Shown piece after piece: positions 46,149-55,091 of a stretch of DNA of 64,000 bases. The notes beneath the pieces are model-generated. The model worked only from the letters and a program-made list of their open reading frames with translations, was not told the origin of the DNA and ran no database searches. Origin of the DNA: ZC4RG17 sp036259475 (GTDB lineage Bacteria; Actinomycetota; Acidimicrobiia; Spongiisociales; ZC4RG35). The translations under genes and the position numbers were made by a program. The first letter of the stretch is position 1, and each line of letters opens with the position of its first letter. The stretch spans positions 4,648 to 68,647 of the forward strand of contig DATABS010000071.1 of NCBI GenBank assembly GCA_036259475.1, read 5' to 3'.

Positions 46149-46651
46149 CGCCGAACTCCCCCGACGCGCCGGGTTTCGGCTGCCAGCGGAGCCGAGCGCA
46201 GGTGGCAAAGTGCCACGGCCAGGGCATCGGCTGCATCGGCGGGGCGGGGGGCCGAAGTCAGACGCAGGAGGCGGGCGACCATCTCCGCCACAGCCCCCTT
46301 GTCCGCCGCCCCGTCACCCGTGACGGCCGCTTTCACGGCCGTCGGGGCATACTCGGTCACCTCCAACCCCGCTTCGGCGGCAGCCAGGATCGCCACACCG
46401 GACGCCCGACCCACCGAGATCGCCGTGTTGAGATTGCGGTTGGTGAATACCGACTCCAGGCAAACCACGTCGGGTCGATGCTCACCTATCAGTCCGACGA
46501 GCTCACGATGGAGTCGGGCCAGGCGTTGTCCAATCGTGAGGTCCCTCGCAGTCCGAATGACCCCGGCGGCGATCGCCCGGGGTGGGTTGCCCGAGTGGAC
46601 GAGCCCATAGCCGGTGACGGTGAGGCCCGGATCGATTCCCAGTACGAACAT
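46145..46651 (-). CDS. ruvC: Holliday junction resolvase RuvC
   Basis: 168-residue endonuclease. Acidic residues appear in GIDPGLTVTGYG (Asp6 region), VVCLESVF and PADAADALAVALCH. ATG 46651 matches the family N-terminus FVLGIDPG; a 15-residue extension has no support. First gene of ruvCAB, 41 nt after yebC. Confidence 0.97.
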   Translation of the reverse strand: MFVLGIDPGLTVTGYGLVHSGNPPRAIAAGVIRTARDLTIGQRLARLHRELVGLIGEHRPDVVCLESVFTNRNLNTAISVGRASGVAILAAAEAGLEVTEYAPTAVKAAVTGDGAADKGAVAEMVARLLRLTSAPRPADAADALAVALCHLRSAPLAAETRRVGGVRR

Positions 46652-46692
46652 GTGTTCTGAGCCTAGTGGTTGGCACCGACGCCCTCCGGTAA

Positions 46693-47442
46693 TCAAGCTT
46701 CGGCCAGAACCTTTTCCATCACCGTGTCGTCTATGTCGTAGTTGGAGAAGACCGCCTGGACGTCATCCAGGTCGTCGAGGGCATCGATGAGTCGCAGGAG
46801 CTTCTTGGCGTCCGATTCCCCCACCGGCACCGTCGCCGAAGGAATCTGCGTGACGTCGGCATTCTCGACGGTGAGACCCGCCTCGCTGATCGCCGAGCGA
46901 ACCTCGCCCAGTTCGGATGGGGCGGTTATCACCTCGTACATCCCGTCGCCGGAGTCCCGGATGTCCTCGGCGCCGGCTTCCAGGGCGGTGAGCATGATTT
47001 CGTCCTCGTCGCCTACCACCAGGATGCTTCCCTTCTGGCTGAAGAGGTACCCGACCGAGCCCGGTTCTCCGAGATTGCCTCCGTTTCGGGTGAAGGTCGA
47101 GCGGACGTCCGAGGCCGCCCGGTTGCGGTTGTCCGTGAGGATCTGCACATACAGCGCCACTCCGCCCGGTCCATAACCCTCGTACCAGATCTCCTCGTAT
47201 ACCGCCCCCTCCACCTCACCGGTCCCCCGCTTGATCGCCCGCTCGATGTTGTCATTGGGCATCGAGGCGGCTTTCGCCTTGTCCACTGCGGTGGCGAGTG
47301 TCGGATTGAAGCCCGGATCGCCTCCTCCCTGCCGGGCAGCGACCTCGATACCCTTGGCCAGCTTGGCGAAGAGCTTGCCTCGCGCGGCGTCCTGGCGTCC
47401 CTTGCGGTGCTTGATGTTCGCCCATTTGGAATGTCCGGCCAT
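46693..47442 (-). CDS. yebC: YebC/PmpR family protein
   Basis: 249 residues, beginning with the invariant AGHSKWANIKHRKGRQDA. The family is annotated as DNA-binding regulators; some members are now linked to translation of difficult peptide motifs, so the exact role is open. Located between pdxT and ruvC, the classical actinobacterial position. Confidence 0.95.
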   Translation of the reverse strand: MAGHSKWANIKHRKGRQDAARGKLFAKLAKGIEVAARQGGGDPGFNPTLATAVDKAKAASMPNDNIERAIKRGTGEVEGAVYEEIWYEGYGPGGVALYVQILTDNRNRAASDVRSTFTRNGGNLGEPGSVGYLFSQKGSILVVGDEDEIMLTALEAGAEDIRDSGDGMYEVITAPSELGEVRSAISEAGLTVENADVTQIPSATVPVGESDAKKLLRLIDALDDLDDVQAVFSNYDIDDTVMEKVLAEA

Positions 47443-47449
47443 GGCTCTC

Positions 47450-48025
47450 CTAGGAGTTGGACTCGACGAGGTCGAGGAAGATGCGATGGATACGGTCGTC
47501 GGCCGTCAGTTCGGGGTGGAACGACGTCGCCAGGATTCGATCCTGGCGGACCATCACCGGATGGTCTCCCACCCGGGCGAGCACCTCCACGGCCGCGCCG
47601 GTCTTTTCGACCCAGGGGGCGCGGATGAACACGGCGTGAAACGGCTCTTCCAGACCCTCCACGTCGAGGTCGGCTTCGAAGGAGTCGTTCTGGCGTCCGA
47701 ACGCGTTGCGCTGCACGACGATGTCGAGGGCGCCGAGCAGCGGCTGGGTTCCCTCAGTGACGGAGCCGGCGAGGAATATGAGACCGGCGCAGGTGCCGAA
47801 AACCGCCATGCCGTCGTCGATCCGCCGGCGCAGGGGCTCGAGCAGTCCAAACCTCTCGGCCAGCTTGCCGATCGTCGTCGACTCGCCACCGGGGATGATG
47901 ACTCCATCGATGTCGGTCAACGCCTCCGGCGTCTTGAGAGCGCTTGCCTCTGCTCCCAGCGCCTCGGTAGCCCGCAGATGCTCCCGGACGTCACCCTGCA
48001 GGGCGAGCACACCCACGCGGGGCAC
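47450..48025 (-). CDS. pdxT: pyridoxal 5'-phosphate synthase glutaminase subunit
   Basis: 191-residue class I glutaminase that feeds ammonia to PdxS. GVLALQGDVREHL at the start, IPGGESTTIGKL, the nucleophile in FGTCAGLIFLA, and ATSFHPELTAD with His-Glu. It starts 3 nt after the pdxS stop. Confidence 0.97.
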   Translation of the reverse strand: MPRVGVLALQGDVREHLRATEALGAEASALKTPEALTDIDGVIIPGGESTTIGKLAERFGLLEPLRRRIDDGMAVFGTCAGLIFLAGSVTEGTQPLLGALDIVVQRNAFGRQNDSFEADLDVEGLEEPFHAVFIRAPWVEKTGAAVEVLARVGDHPVMVRQDRILATSFHPELTADDRIHRIFLDLVESNS

Positions 48026-48028
48026 GGA

Positions 48029-48910
48029 TTACCAGCCCCTGCTCGCCAGTCGCTCCGACTCGGCCAGCCGCTCGATCTCGATGCCCGACATTGCCTCGCC
48101 CAGGCCGGTCGACACCTTGGCCACCTTGTCGGCGTCCTCCCAATAGGTGGTGGCCTCGACGATCGCCCGGGCGTATGCCTCGGGATCCGAGCTCTTGAAG
48201 ATGCCGGAGCCGACGAAGACGCCGTCGCAGCCCAACGCCATCATTAGGGCGGCGTCGGCCGGTGTCGCCACACCGCCGGCGGCGAAGTTGACTACCGGCA
48301 GCCGGCCCTCTTGGCGGACGAGGCGGACCAGTTCCACGGGCGCTCCGTGGTCGCGGGCGGCCGCCATCAGTTGCTCGTCGGTGAGCCGCGTGGCGACGGC
48401 GATCTCGTTGTTCATCGTGCGCATGTGTCGGACGGCCTCGACCACGTTTCCTGTCCCGGCCTCACCCTTGGTGCGGATCATCGCCGCCCCCTCGCCGATC
48501 CGACGCAGCGCCTCACCGAGGTTGCGGGCCCCACACACGAATGGAGTGGTGAAAGCCCACTTGTCGATGTGATGCTCCTCGTCGGCCGGAGTGAGCACCT
48601 CCGACTCGTCGATGTAGTCAACCTCGAGCGCTTCCAGGACCCGCGCTTCGAGAAAGTGGCCGATGCGGGCCTTCGCCATCACCGGGATGCTGACCGCTTC
48701 CTGGATCTCCTGGACCTTGGTGGGATCGGCCATCCGGGCGACGCCGCCCTGGCGGCGAATGTCGGCCGGTACGCGCTCGAGAGCCATGACAGCCACGGCC
48801 CCGGCCTCCTCGGCGATGACTGCCTGCTCGGCGGTGACGACATCCATGATGACGCCGCCCTTGAGCATCTCGGCCAGGCCTCGCTTGACCAGTTCGGTTC
48901 CACGTTCCAC
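48029..48910 (-). CDS. pdxS: pyridoxal 5'-phosphate synthase lyase subunit
   Basis: 293-residue TIM barrel that builds PLP from ribose-5-phosphate, glyceraldehyde-3-phosphate and ammonia. GGVIMDVVTAEQAVIAEEAGA, PVMAKARIGHFLEA with the catalytic Lys, and FAAGGVATPADAALMM are characteristic. Directly after the PimA-like gene (2 nt gap) and before pdxT. Confidence 0.98.
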   Translation of the reverse strand: MERGTELVKRGLAEMLKGGVIMDVVTAEQAVIAEEAGAVAVMALERVPADIRRQGGVARMADPTKVQEIQEAVSIPVMAKARIGHFLEARVLEALEVDYIDESEVLTPADEEHHIDKWAFTTPFVCGARNLGEALRRIGEGAAMIRTKGEAGTGNVVEAVRHMRTMNNEIAVATRLTDEQLMAAARDHGAPVELVRLVRQEGRLPVVNFAAGGVATPADAALMMALGCDGVFVGSGIFKSSDPEAYARAIVEATTYWEDADKVAKVSTGLGEAMSGIEIERLAESERLASRGW

Positions 48911-48912
48911 GG

Positions 48913-49959
48913 TTACTCCTTCCGGGCGTCAATGGTAGTTCGATGACGAATAACCGCCGATTCGTAAGCTGCCCGGTAGAGACCCAGCACCCGCCCCCAG
49001 TCGAAGCGGGAGGCGGCCTCCTGCGCCCGCTCGGCGAGGGTCTCGCGGCGCCCTCCGTCGGTGAGGAGGAGAGCCACTTCGCGGGATAGCTCCTCGGCGT
49101 CTCCGGGTCGCACGAGGACGCCGGTGCCCGCCAGGACGGCGTCGAAAGCCGGAAGATCCGAGGCGACGACCGCGCAGCCGGCCGCCATCGCTTCCGCGAC
49201 CGTGATGCCGAAACTCTCCCCGCCGAGGTTGGGGGCAACCATCACCGACGCCGACGCCAGCGTGGCTCGCTTCGTCTCTTCGTCGACCCTGCCCCGGAAT
49301 TCGACGCCCGGCACGGTCCGGCTATGTCCCCGCCCGAGCACCACCAGCTCTGCGTCCGAAACGGTCCGGCGGATCGCCGACCACGCCGCCAGCAGCACCT
49401 CCAGGCCCTTGCGAGGATCGTCGCGACCCAAGAACACGACCCGGTGGGCGCGACGCGGGACCGGTACCCGGTAAGAGGGCACGTCGATGGCGTTGGGAAT
49501 GATCACCGGCTCGCCCCATCGGACGGGCAGTGCTTCTGCCGCCACCGCGCTGGCCGCCGTGACGACTGAGTCGCCCAGGAGGCGCCGACCGATTCTGGAA
49601 GCGGACCGATACACACGGCGAGTCCAGGGCGCCGGGTCGGCGTGGAATGTGGCCACCGTCGGCTTGTCGAGGGTGAGAGCGGCCCAGCCGACGACGGGAA
49701 TGAACGGCTCGTGGACGTGGACGACGTCGACGTCCGCCAGCCGGCGTCGGATGGAGGCGATGGCGCGGGGGTCGAGGGAGAGCGGCACGCTTGATCGGTT
49801 GGCGGACACCGAAACGGTGCGGCCGGTCTCCGGAGTGCCCGGTCCGACCAGCCGCGGGTCGTCGCCCGCCTCGGCGAGCCGGACGGCCAACTCCCGGCAC
49901 AGCTGCTGGACGCCTCCGTCGGTGGTGAGGTCATAGGGGCAGACGATCCCGATACGCAT
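48913..49959 (-). CDS. pimA: GT4 glycosyltransferase, PimA-like phosphatidyl-myo-inositol alpha-mannosyltransferase
   Basis: 348-residue GT-B enzyme. N-terminal Rossmann domain starts RIGIVCPYDLTTDGGVQQLCREL, with VDVVHVHEPFIPVVGW; the donor-binding domain has FLGRDDPRKGLEVLLAAW and GESFGITVAEAMAAGCAVVAS. These motifs and the neighbours (PatA-like acyltransferase, CDP-alcohol phosphotransferase) match the mycobacterial PIM locus, where PimA adds the first mannose to phosphatidylinositol at the inner membrane face. Acceptor assignment is inferred from context. Confidence 0.85.
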   Translation of the reverse strand: MRIGIVCPYDLTTDGGVQQLCRELAVRLAEAGDDPRLVGPGTPETGRTVSVSANRSSVPLSLDPRAIASIRRRLADVDVVHVHEPFIPVVGWAALTLDKPTVATFHADPAPWTRRVYRSASRIGRRLLGDSVVTAASAVAAEALPVRWGEPVIIPNAIDVPSYRVPVPRRAHRVVFLGRDDPRKGLEVLLAAWSAIRRTVSDAELVVLGRGHSRTVPGVEFRGRVDEETKRATLASASVMVAPNLGGESFGITVAEAMAAGCAVVASDLPAFDAVLAGTGVLVRPGDAEELSREVALLLTDGGRRETLAERAQEAASRFDWGRVLGLYRAAYESAVIRHRTTIDARKE

Positions 49960-50002
49960 CAGCGCGCCGTGGCGAGCATGCCGCCGCTCACCGGTGACTC
50001 CA

Positions 50003-50052
50003 GCCCACGGTACGACCGGTGGTTGGCGAGCGTGGAACTTTGGGTTCTAGAC
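50003..50052. repeat. diverged copy of the TGGAAC...GGGTTCTAG repeat
   Basis: In the 204-bp gap between the PimA-like and PatA-like genes (49960-50163). CCCACGGTACG (from 50004), GGTTGGCG, then TGGAACTTTGGGTTCTAG at 50033-50050, matching the module order of the array at 24.4 kb with about 11 bp fewer between the parts. A further partial match, GCCCGCGGTTCGTGCCTCG, follows at about 50072. I see no gene in the gap. Confidence 0.65.
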
Positions 50053-50163
50053 AACGCCTGAGGGGTCTGCAGCCCGCGGTTCGTGCCTCGTCTTCGCTGC
50101 GAATTGGGCGGGCGTCACACATGAGCTGCGGTCTCGACCTACCGCCGGCTCCTGGCCCCTGAG

Positions 50164-51054
50164 TCATGCCTTGTCCGACGGCCAGTTGGGCTGCACGAGG
50201 TGCCATTGGCCGGGATCCCGGAGGATCATCTCCTCCAGCTTGGCCGCGATAACCTGAACCGACTCCGTTGGTGTGGCGCCTTCCGGGAACTCGAGGGGCG
50301 GATGGATCACCGCATGGTGGCCCGGTCCGTCCTTGAAGTAGATCGCTACGGGGATGATCGGTGCTCCGGCGTTCCGGGCGATCGAGACAGGGCCGAGCGG
50401 GAGTGTGGTCTCCTCGCCGAAGAACTCGACGCCCACTCCCCGGCCGGAGATGTCGCGGTCGGACAACAGGCAGACAGCCTTACCGTCCTTGACCGCCCGC
50501 ACCAGCTTGGGACCCAACCGACCCTGGCCGGTGAGGATGATCTCGATCCCGAACATGCTCCGCTGGTGCGTGAACCACTCGGTGATCCGCTGGTTGGCGA
50601 GGCGCTCGGCCACCGCCACGACCGTCAGGTCGAGGTGGAGTCCGATCAGGGCGGCGATCTCCCAGTTACCCAGATGCGGCAGGACCACGATCATTCCCTT
50701 CCCCGCCGCCATCGCCTTCTCCAGGTTCTCGATGCCGTCGACGGTCATCGAGGACCACAATGAGGAGAACCGCCGGGGTCTCACCCAAAAAGACTCGGCC
50801 CAATACCGCCCGTAGGACATGAACACCCGGCGGGCGCTCGAGGCGGGCTGGCCGAGGCGTTGCATGTGGCGGCGGGCGATCCGGCGACGGGCGGGATCCA
50901 CGGCGTACCACACGAGACCCCCCCACCTTCCCAGCCGGCGGATGGCCGCCTCCGGCAACATCCCGAGGAAGCCAACCGCCAGACGCAAGGCAGCGAAGGA
51001 GACCCACTGCATCGCCCGTCCAGTTCGCTCCACGGCCGATCGCCGGTCAGACAT
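50164..51054 (-). CDS. lysophospholipid acyltransferase family protein, PatA-like
   Basis: 296 residues, LpxL/HtrB/PatA superfamily. The HxxxxE motif is in VVLPHLGNWEIAALIG. CLLSDRDISGRGVGVEFFGE and PIIPVAIYFKDG are further conserved parts. In mycobacteria PatA palmitoylates the mannose of PIM1, and the gene sits between the PI-phosphate synthase and pimA, as here. N-terminal hydrophobic/amphipathic segment suggests membrane association. It overlaps the upstream CDP-alcohol phosphatidyltransferase gene by 8 nt. Confidence 0.88.
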   Translation of the reverse strand: MSDRRSAVERTGRAMQWVSFAALRLAVGFLGMLPEAAIRRLGRWGGLVWYAVDPARRRIARRHMQRLGQPASSARRVFMSYGRYWAESFWVRPRRFSSLWSSMTVDGIENLEKAMAAGKGMIVVLPHLGNWEIAALIGLHLDLTVVAVAERLANQRITEWFTHQRSMFGIEIILTGQGRLGPKLVRAVKDGKAVCLLSDRDISGRGVGVEFFGEETTLPLGPVSIARNAGAPIIPVAIYFKDGPGHHAVIHPPLEFPEGATPTESVQVIAAKLEEMILRDPGQWHLVQPNWPSDKA

Positions 51055-51619
51055 CGATGCGGTGATAGGTGGAGACGAAGCGTTGAATAGCCGTCAGCCA
51101 GACCGTCACCACCATCACCCACAGCATGGGTTCGACCAGACCGGTGAACAGACCGAGCGCAAACAGGATGACCCGCTCCGCCCGTCCCATGAAGCCGTTC
51201 TTGCCTGCCAGGCCCACCGACTCCGCTTTGGCCCGCAGATAAGGCACCAGCATCGCCCCACCGACGGAAAGTACGATGAGCAGCAGGACCCGGGCGTTGC
51301 CCTCCATGGCGAAGGCGAGGGCGGCGAATGACGCGATCTCGCCGATTCGGTCGCTTCCGGCGTCGAGGAAAGCGCCCCGTGCGGTGACCGAGCCGGCGGC
51401 CCGGGCGACGGTTCCATCGAGGCCGTCGAGAGCCGAGCCGAGCAAGGCGATCAGGGCCCCCGTGGCGAGATAGCCCAGGGCGATCACGACTGCGCCGGCG
51501 ATAGTCACGGCCAGCCCGATGGCTGTCATGACGGCGGGGGTGACGCCAACACCGGCGAGAAAACCCCCGATGGGTCCGAGGAAACCCTGGAGGTGGGGCC
51601 GGACTCGAGTGTCGATCAC
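51047..51619 (-). CDS. pgsA: CDP-alcohol phosphatidyltransferase (probable phosphatidylinositol phosphate synthase)
   Basis: 190 residues, about six membrane helices. The CDP-alcohol motif D-G-x2-A-R-x8-G-x3-D-x3-D is seen in DGTVARAAGSVTARGAFLDA followed by GSDR. By locus (followed by PatA-like and PimA-like genes) it should make phosphatidylinositol phosphate, the first committed precursor of PIMs; a phosphatidylglycerophosphate synthase is the alternative. GTG 51619 (V-I-D-T-R) is preferred to TTG 51667, which would add 16 unconserved residues. Confidence 0.85.
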   Translation of the reverse strand: MIDTRVRPHLQGFLGPIGGFLAGVGVTPAVMTAIGLAVTIAGAVVIALGYLATGALIALLGSALDGLDGTVARAAGSVTARGAFLDAGSDRIGEIASFAALAFAMEGNARVLLLIVLSVGGAMLVPYLRAKAESVGLAGKNGFMGRAERVILFALGLFTGLVEPMLWVMVVTVWLTAIQRFVSTYHRIDV

Positions 51620-51698
51620 GAGAACGTCAACGTAACAGATCCGGTCGGAGCGTAGGGTCGTTGGCAAGCGGCAGGGTGCGGACCGGAACCGGCATTCC

Positions 51699-51704
51699 TA
51701 TGAT
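51699..51704 (+). promoter_or_regulatory. possible -10 box of the EF-G-like gene
   Basis: TATGAT about 29 nt before the ATG at 51733, in the divergent spacer 51620-51732. A poor -35 candidate (TGCGGA, 51677-51682) lies 16 nt upstream. Position is plausible, sequence support is weak. Confidence 0.3.
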
Positions 51705-51732
51705 CGCAACCCCGGCAAAAAGAGGAGGTCCG

Positions 51733-53781
51733 ATGGCTCCAGAGAAGATTCGCAACGTCGCGCTCGTAGGCCACGGCGGCAGCGGCAAGACCTCCCTCGC
51801 CGAGGCGCTTCTCTACGTTTCCGGGGCCACGAATCGCCTGGGATCCGTCGACCAGGGCACCAGCCTCCTCGATCACGAGCCGGAGGAGGTCGAGCGAAAG
51901 ATCTCTCTCAGCCTGTCGGTGGCGACGATCGACTGGAACGGCTACGAGATCAACCTCCTCGACACGCCCGGCTTTGCCGACTTCTCCGGCGATGCGCGCG
52001 CCGCCCTCCGCGCCGCCGACCTTGCCCTGTTCGTCGTCTCGGCCGTGGACGGCGTCGAGGTCTCCACCGAACTCATGTGGAAGGTCGCCGCCGAGGAAGG
52101 GATTCCTCGCGCAATCGTCGTCACCAAGCTGGACCGCGACCGGGCGTCCTTCCGCCGCACCCTCGATCAGCTTAAGGAGGCGTTCGGCAAGCGGGTGGCG
52201 CCTGTCCAGGTGCCCATCGGCGAGGAGGCGGGCCTCGAAGGTCTGGTGCGGGTCGTTTCCGAGCGGGCTTATCGATACGAGGCGGGAAGCAAATCCGGCA
52301 CTCAGATCGAGCTACCCGACTCGGTTGCCGAGCTGGTTCACAACGCGCACACCGCGCTGGTGGAGTCGGTGGTGGAGACGGACGACGCCCTCATGGAGGC
52401 CTACTTCGAGGGGAACGAGCCGGACCGGGAGGTGATCGTCGAAACCGTCCACCAGGGAATGCTGACGGGCGAGATATTCCCTGTGCTCGTGGCCTCCGCC
52501 CACACGCTCGTGGGGATCGACACCCTGGCCGAGTTCCTCGTGGACTTCGGAGCCAACCCGCTCGAGCATGCCGTCCCACCCCTGTCATCCGGATCGCTCG
52601 AGATCTCACCGTCGGGACCGGTCGCGGCCTATGTCTTCAAGACCCTTTCCGACCCCTTCGTCGGCCGCATCTCCATGTTCCGGGTCTTCTCCGGCTCCAT
52701 CGACGCCGACACGGAGCTCGAGGTGGCCGGTGACGGCCGTGTGCGCATGCACAACCTGTTCCGTATGCAGGGCAAGGAGCATCGCGACGTGGGCTCGGTG
52801 GGAATTGGCGAGATCGCCGCGGTGGCCAAGGTCGACAACGCCCGGGCCGGCGACACCCTTCGCTCCCCCGGCTCCGATGTCGTCATCGTCCCGATGACCC
52901 AACCGGTGCCGGTAATGGAAGTGGCCATCAGTCCGCGCTCGAATCAGGACGAGGAGAAACTGTCCGGGGCCCTGGCGCGGGTGGCCGAAGCCGACCCGAC
53001 GGTCCGGGTCGAGCGCCGGGCCGAGACCGGTGAGACGATTCTCGCCGGCCTGGGAGACAACCATCTCGAGGTGACCCTCGCCCGCATCAGCCGCAACTTC
53101 GGGGTGGATGTGGACACCTCTTTGCCCAAGGTCCCCTACCGCGAGACGATCTCGGCCAGCGCCGAAGCCGAGGGCAAGCACAAGAAGCAGTCAGGTGGCC
53201 GCGGGCAGTTCGGTGTCGCCGTCGTGAAGTTCGCCCCCCGTCCTCGGGGCAGCGGGTTCGAGTTCATCGACAGCATCAAGGGAGGGTCGATCCCTCGCCA
53301 GTTCATTCCCGCCGTTCAGAAGGGCATCGAGGAGGCCCTCGCCGGCGGAATCGTCGCCGGGTACCCGGTGCTCGACCTGTCGGCCGAGCTGATCGACGGC
53401 AAGTATCACTCGGTCGACTCCGACGAGCTCTCCTTCCGCATGGCCGGCATCCAGGCAGTCCGGGCGGCCGGCCCCTCACTGCGTCCCGTCTTGCTCGAAC
53501 CGATCATGCACATGGTGGTCCGTGTCCCCGAGGAGAGCACCGGCGATATCATGGGCGATATCAACGCCAAGCGAGGGCGAGTCCTCGGAATCGACACGGA
53601 CGGCGGCGTCCGGGTCATCGAGGCACAGGTACCGATGTCGGAAGTACAGCGGTACGCCGTCGATCTCCGATCGATGACCTCCGGCCGCGGCACCTTCGAG
53701 GTCCGTTTCGACCACTACGAGGAGGTTCCCCCCCAGGAGGTGCAACGGATCATCGACGCCGCCCAAAAAGAAGAGAACTGA
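51733..53781 (+). CDS. elongation factor G-like GTPase (FusA2 type)
   Basis: 682-residue translational GTPase with EF-G domain order. G1 is GHGGSGKTS rather than the AHxDAGKTT of canonical EF-G; G3 is DTPGFADF; G4 is TKLDRD rather than NKxD. Domains II-V follow, including GRGQFGVAVVKF and DIMGDINAKRGRVLGID. These deviations mark the second EF-G group (as mycobacterial FusA2), whose role is not settled. ATG 51733 has GAGGAGG 4 nt before it. Start of a plus-strand pair with citrate synthase (14-nt gap). Confidence 0.9.
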   Translation: MAPEKIRNVALVGHGGSGKTSLAEALLYVSGATNRLGSVDQGTSLLDHEPEEVERKISLSLSVATIDWNGYEINLLDTPGFADFSGDARAALRAADLALFVVSAVDGVEVSTELMWKVAAEEGIPRAIVVTKLDRDRASFRRTLDQLKEAFGKRVAPVQVPIGEEAGLEGLVRVVSERAYRYEAGSKSGTQIELPDSVAELVHNAHTALVESVVETDDALMEAYFEGNEPDREVIVETVHQGMLTGEIFPVLVASAHTLVGIDTLAEFLVDFGANPLEHAVPPLSSGSLEISPSGPVAAYVFKTLSDPFVGRISMFRVFSGSIDADTELEVAGDGRVRMHNLFRMQGKEHRDVGSVGIGEIAAVAKVDNARAGDTLRSPGSDVVIVPMTQPVPVMEVAISPRSNQDEEKLSGALARVAEADPTVRVERRAETGETILAGLGDNHLEVTLARISRNFGVDVDTSLPKVPYRETISASAEAEGKHKKQSGGRGQFGVAVVKFAPRPRGSGFEFIDSIKGGSIPRQFIPAVQKGIEEALAGGIVAGYPVLDLSAELIDGKYHSVDSDELSFRMAGIQAVRAAGPSLRPVLLEPIMHMVVRVPEESTGDIMGDINAKRGRVLGIDTDGGVRVIEAQVPMSEVQRYAVDLRSMTSGRGTFEVRFDHYEEVPPQEVQRIIDAAQKEEN

Positions 53782-53795
53782 AGGAAAGGAACGCA

Positions 53796-55082
53796 ATGCC
53801 CGAAGCCGTCCTCAGGTACGAAGATCAGGAGCTCGAGCTTCCCGCCGAGGTCGGCAGCGAAGGAGAGATCGCACTCGACATCAGTCGCTTGCGGGCAGAA
53901 ACAGGCCTCATCACGCTCGACCGCGGGTTTGCCAACACCGCCGAGGGCGGGTCGGAGATCACGTTCATCGATGGGGAGAAAGGCCTCCTTCGGTACCGGG
54001 GCTATCCCATCGAACAGCTCGCTGAGCAATGCTCCTTCCTGGAGGTCGCCTACCTCCTCCAGTACGGGGACCTTCCGACGCCCGGTGAGTTCGAGGCCTA
54101 TGAGAACTCGATCACCCGACACACCCTCCTTCGCGAGGACATGAAGAACCTGTTCGAGGCGTTTCCACACGAGGCCCATCCGATGCAGATACTGGCCTCC
54201 GCAACCTCGGCGCTTGCGACCTACTACCCCGATGCACTCGACCCCCGGGATGAGGAGGCGGTCGACATATCGGCGCGGCGTCTCATCGCCAAGGTGCCGA
54301 CCATGGTGGCCTGGTCGTACAAGTACCGCGTGCACCAGCCGTACGTGTATCCCCGCAACGACCTCGATTACTCCTCCCGATACCTCCACATGATGTTCTC
54401 GGTCCCTTCCGAGGAGTACCTGCCCAACGAGACTATCGCCAAGGCTCTCAACGCACTGTTCATCCTGCACGCCGACCATGGCCAGAACTGCTCCGCCTCG
54501 GCGGTCCGTCTTGTCGGCTCGGGGCAGGCGAACGTCTTCTCCTCCGTGGCCGCCGGCATCCATGCCCTGTCGGGCCCCCGCCACGGCGGGGCGAACCAGG
54601 CCGTGCTGGAGATGCTCGAGGACATCGTCAGCGGCGAAGGTGACGTCTCGACCGCCGTCGCCCGGGCCAAGGACAAGAACGATCCCTTCCGGCTCATGGG
54701 ATTCGGTCACCGGGTGTACAAGAACTTCGATCCCCGCGCCCGCCTCATCAAGCAGGTCGCCGAGCAGGTCCTGCGCGAACTGGGGCAGGAAGATCCGCTG
54801 CTGCGCGTGGCGGAGGAGCTGGAATCGGTGGCATTGGAAGACGACTACTTCGTTGAGCGGCGGCTGTATCCCAACGTCGACTTCTACTCGGGCATCATCT
54901 ATCGAGCGATGGGCTTTCCCACCGATCTCATGACCGTTCTGTTCGCCATCGGCCGCCTCCCGGGCTGGCTCGCCCAGTGGCGGGAGCTGGCTGCCGACCC
55001 CAACACGGCGATCTTCCGTCCCCGCCAGATCTACACCGGGGCGAACGTCCGCGACGTGGTACCCCTGAGCGATCGATCGTGA
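53796..55082 (+). CDS. gltA: citrate synthase
   Basis: 428 residues, hexameric type II-like length. Entry YRGYPIEQLAEQ, oxaloacetate/CoA-site His in LHADHGQNCSAS and GFGHRVYKNFDPRA, and catalytic Asp in YPNVDFYSGIIYRAMG. AAGGAAAGGAACGC precedes the ATG. It follows the EF-G-like gene by 14 nt; this pairing has no obvious metabolic logic. Confidence 0.95.
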   Translation: MPEAVLRYEDQELELPAEVGSEGEIALDISRLRAETGLITLDRGFANTAEGGSEITFIDGEKGLLRYRGYPIEQLAEQCSFLEVAYLLQYGDLPTPGEFEAYENSITRHTLLREDMKNLFEAFPHEAHPMQILASATSALATYYPDALDPRDEEAVDISARRLIAKVPTMVAWSYKYRVHQPYVYPRNDLDYSSRYLHMMFSVPSEEYLPNETIAKALNALFILHADHGQNCSASAVRLVGSGQANVFSSVAAGIHALSGPRHGGANQAVLEMLEDIVSGEGDVSTAVARAKDKNDPFRLMGFGHRVYKNFDPRARLIKQVAEQVLRELGQEDPLLRVAEELESVALEDDYFVERRLYPNVDFYSGIIYRAMGFPTDLMTVLFAIGRLPGWLAQWRELAADPNTAIFRPRQIYTGANVRDVVPLSDRS

Positions 55083-55091
55083 AGCGGGTGG

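Noticed and set aside
49988..50206. 72-codon minus-strand frame between the PimA-like and PatA-like genes
   Set aside because: It overlaps the end of the PatA-like gene, covers the repeat, and shows no ribosome site or domain.
51661..51732. 24-residue N-terminal extension of the EF-G-like protein
   Set aside because: GAGGAGG lies just before ATG 51733, and the extension is not conserved-looking.
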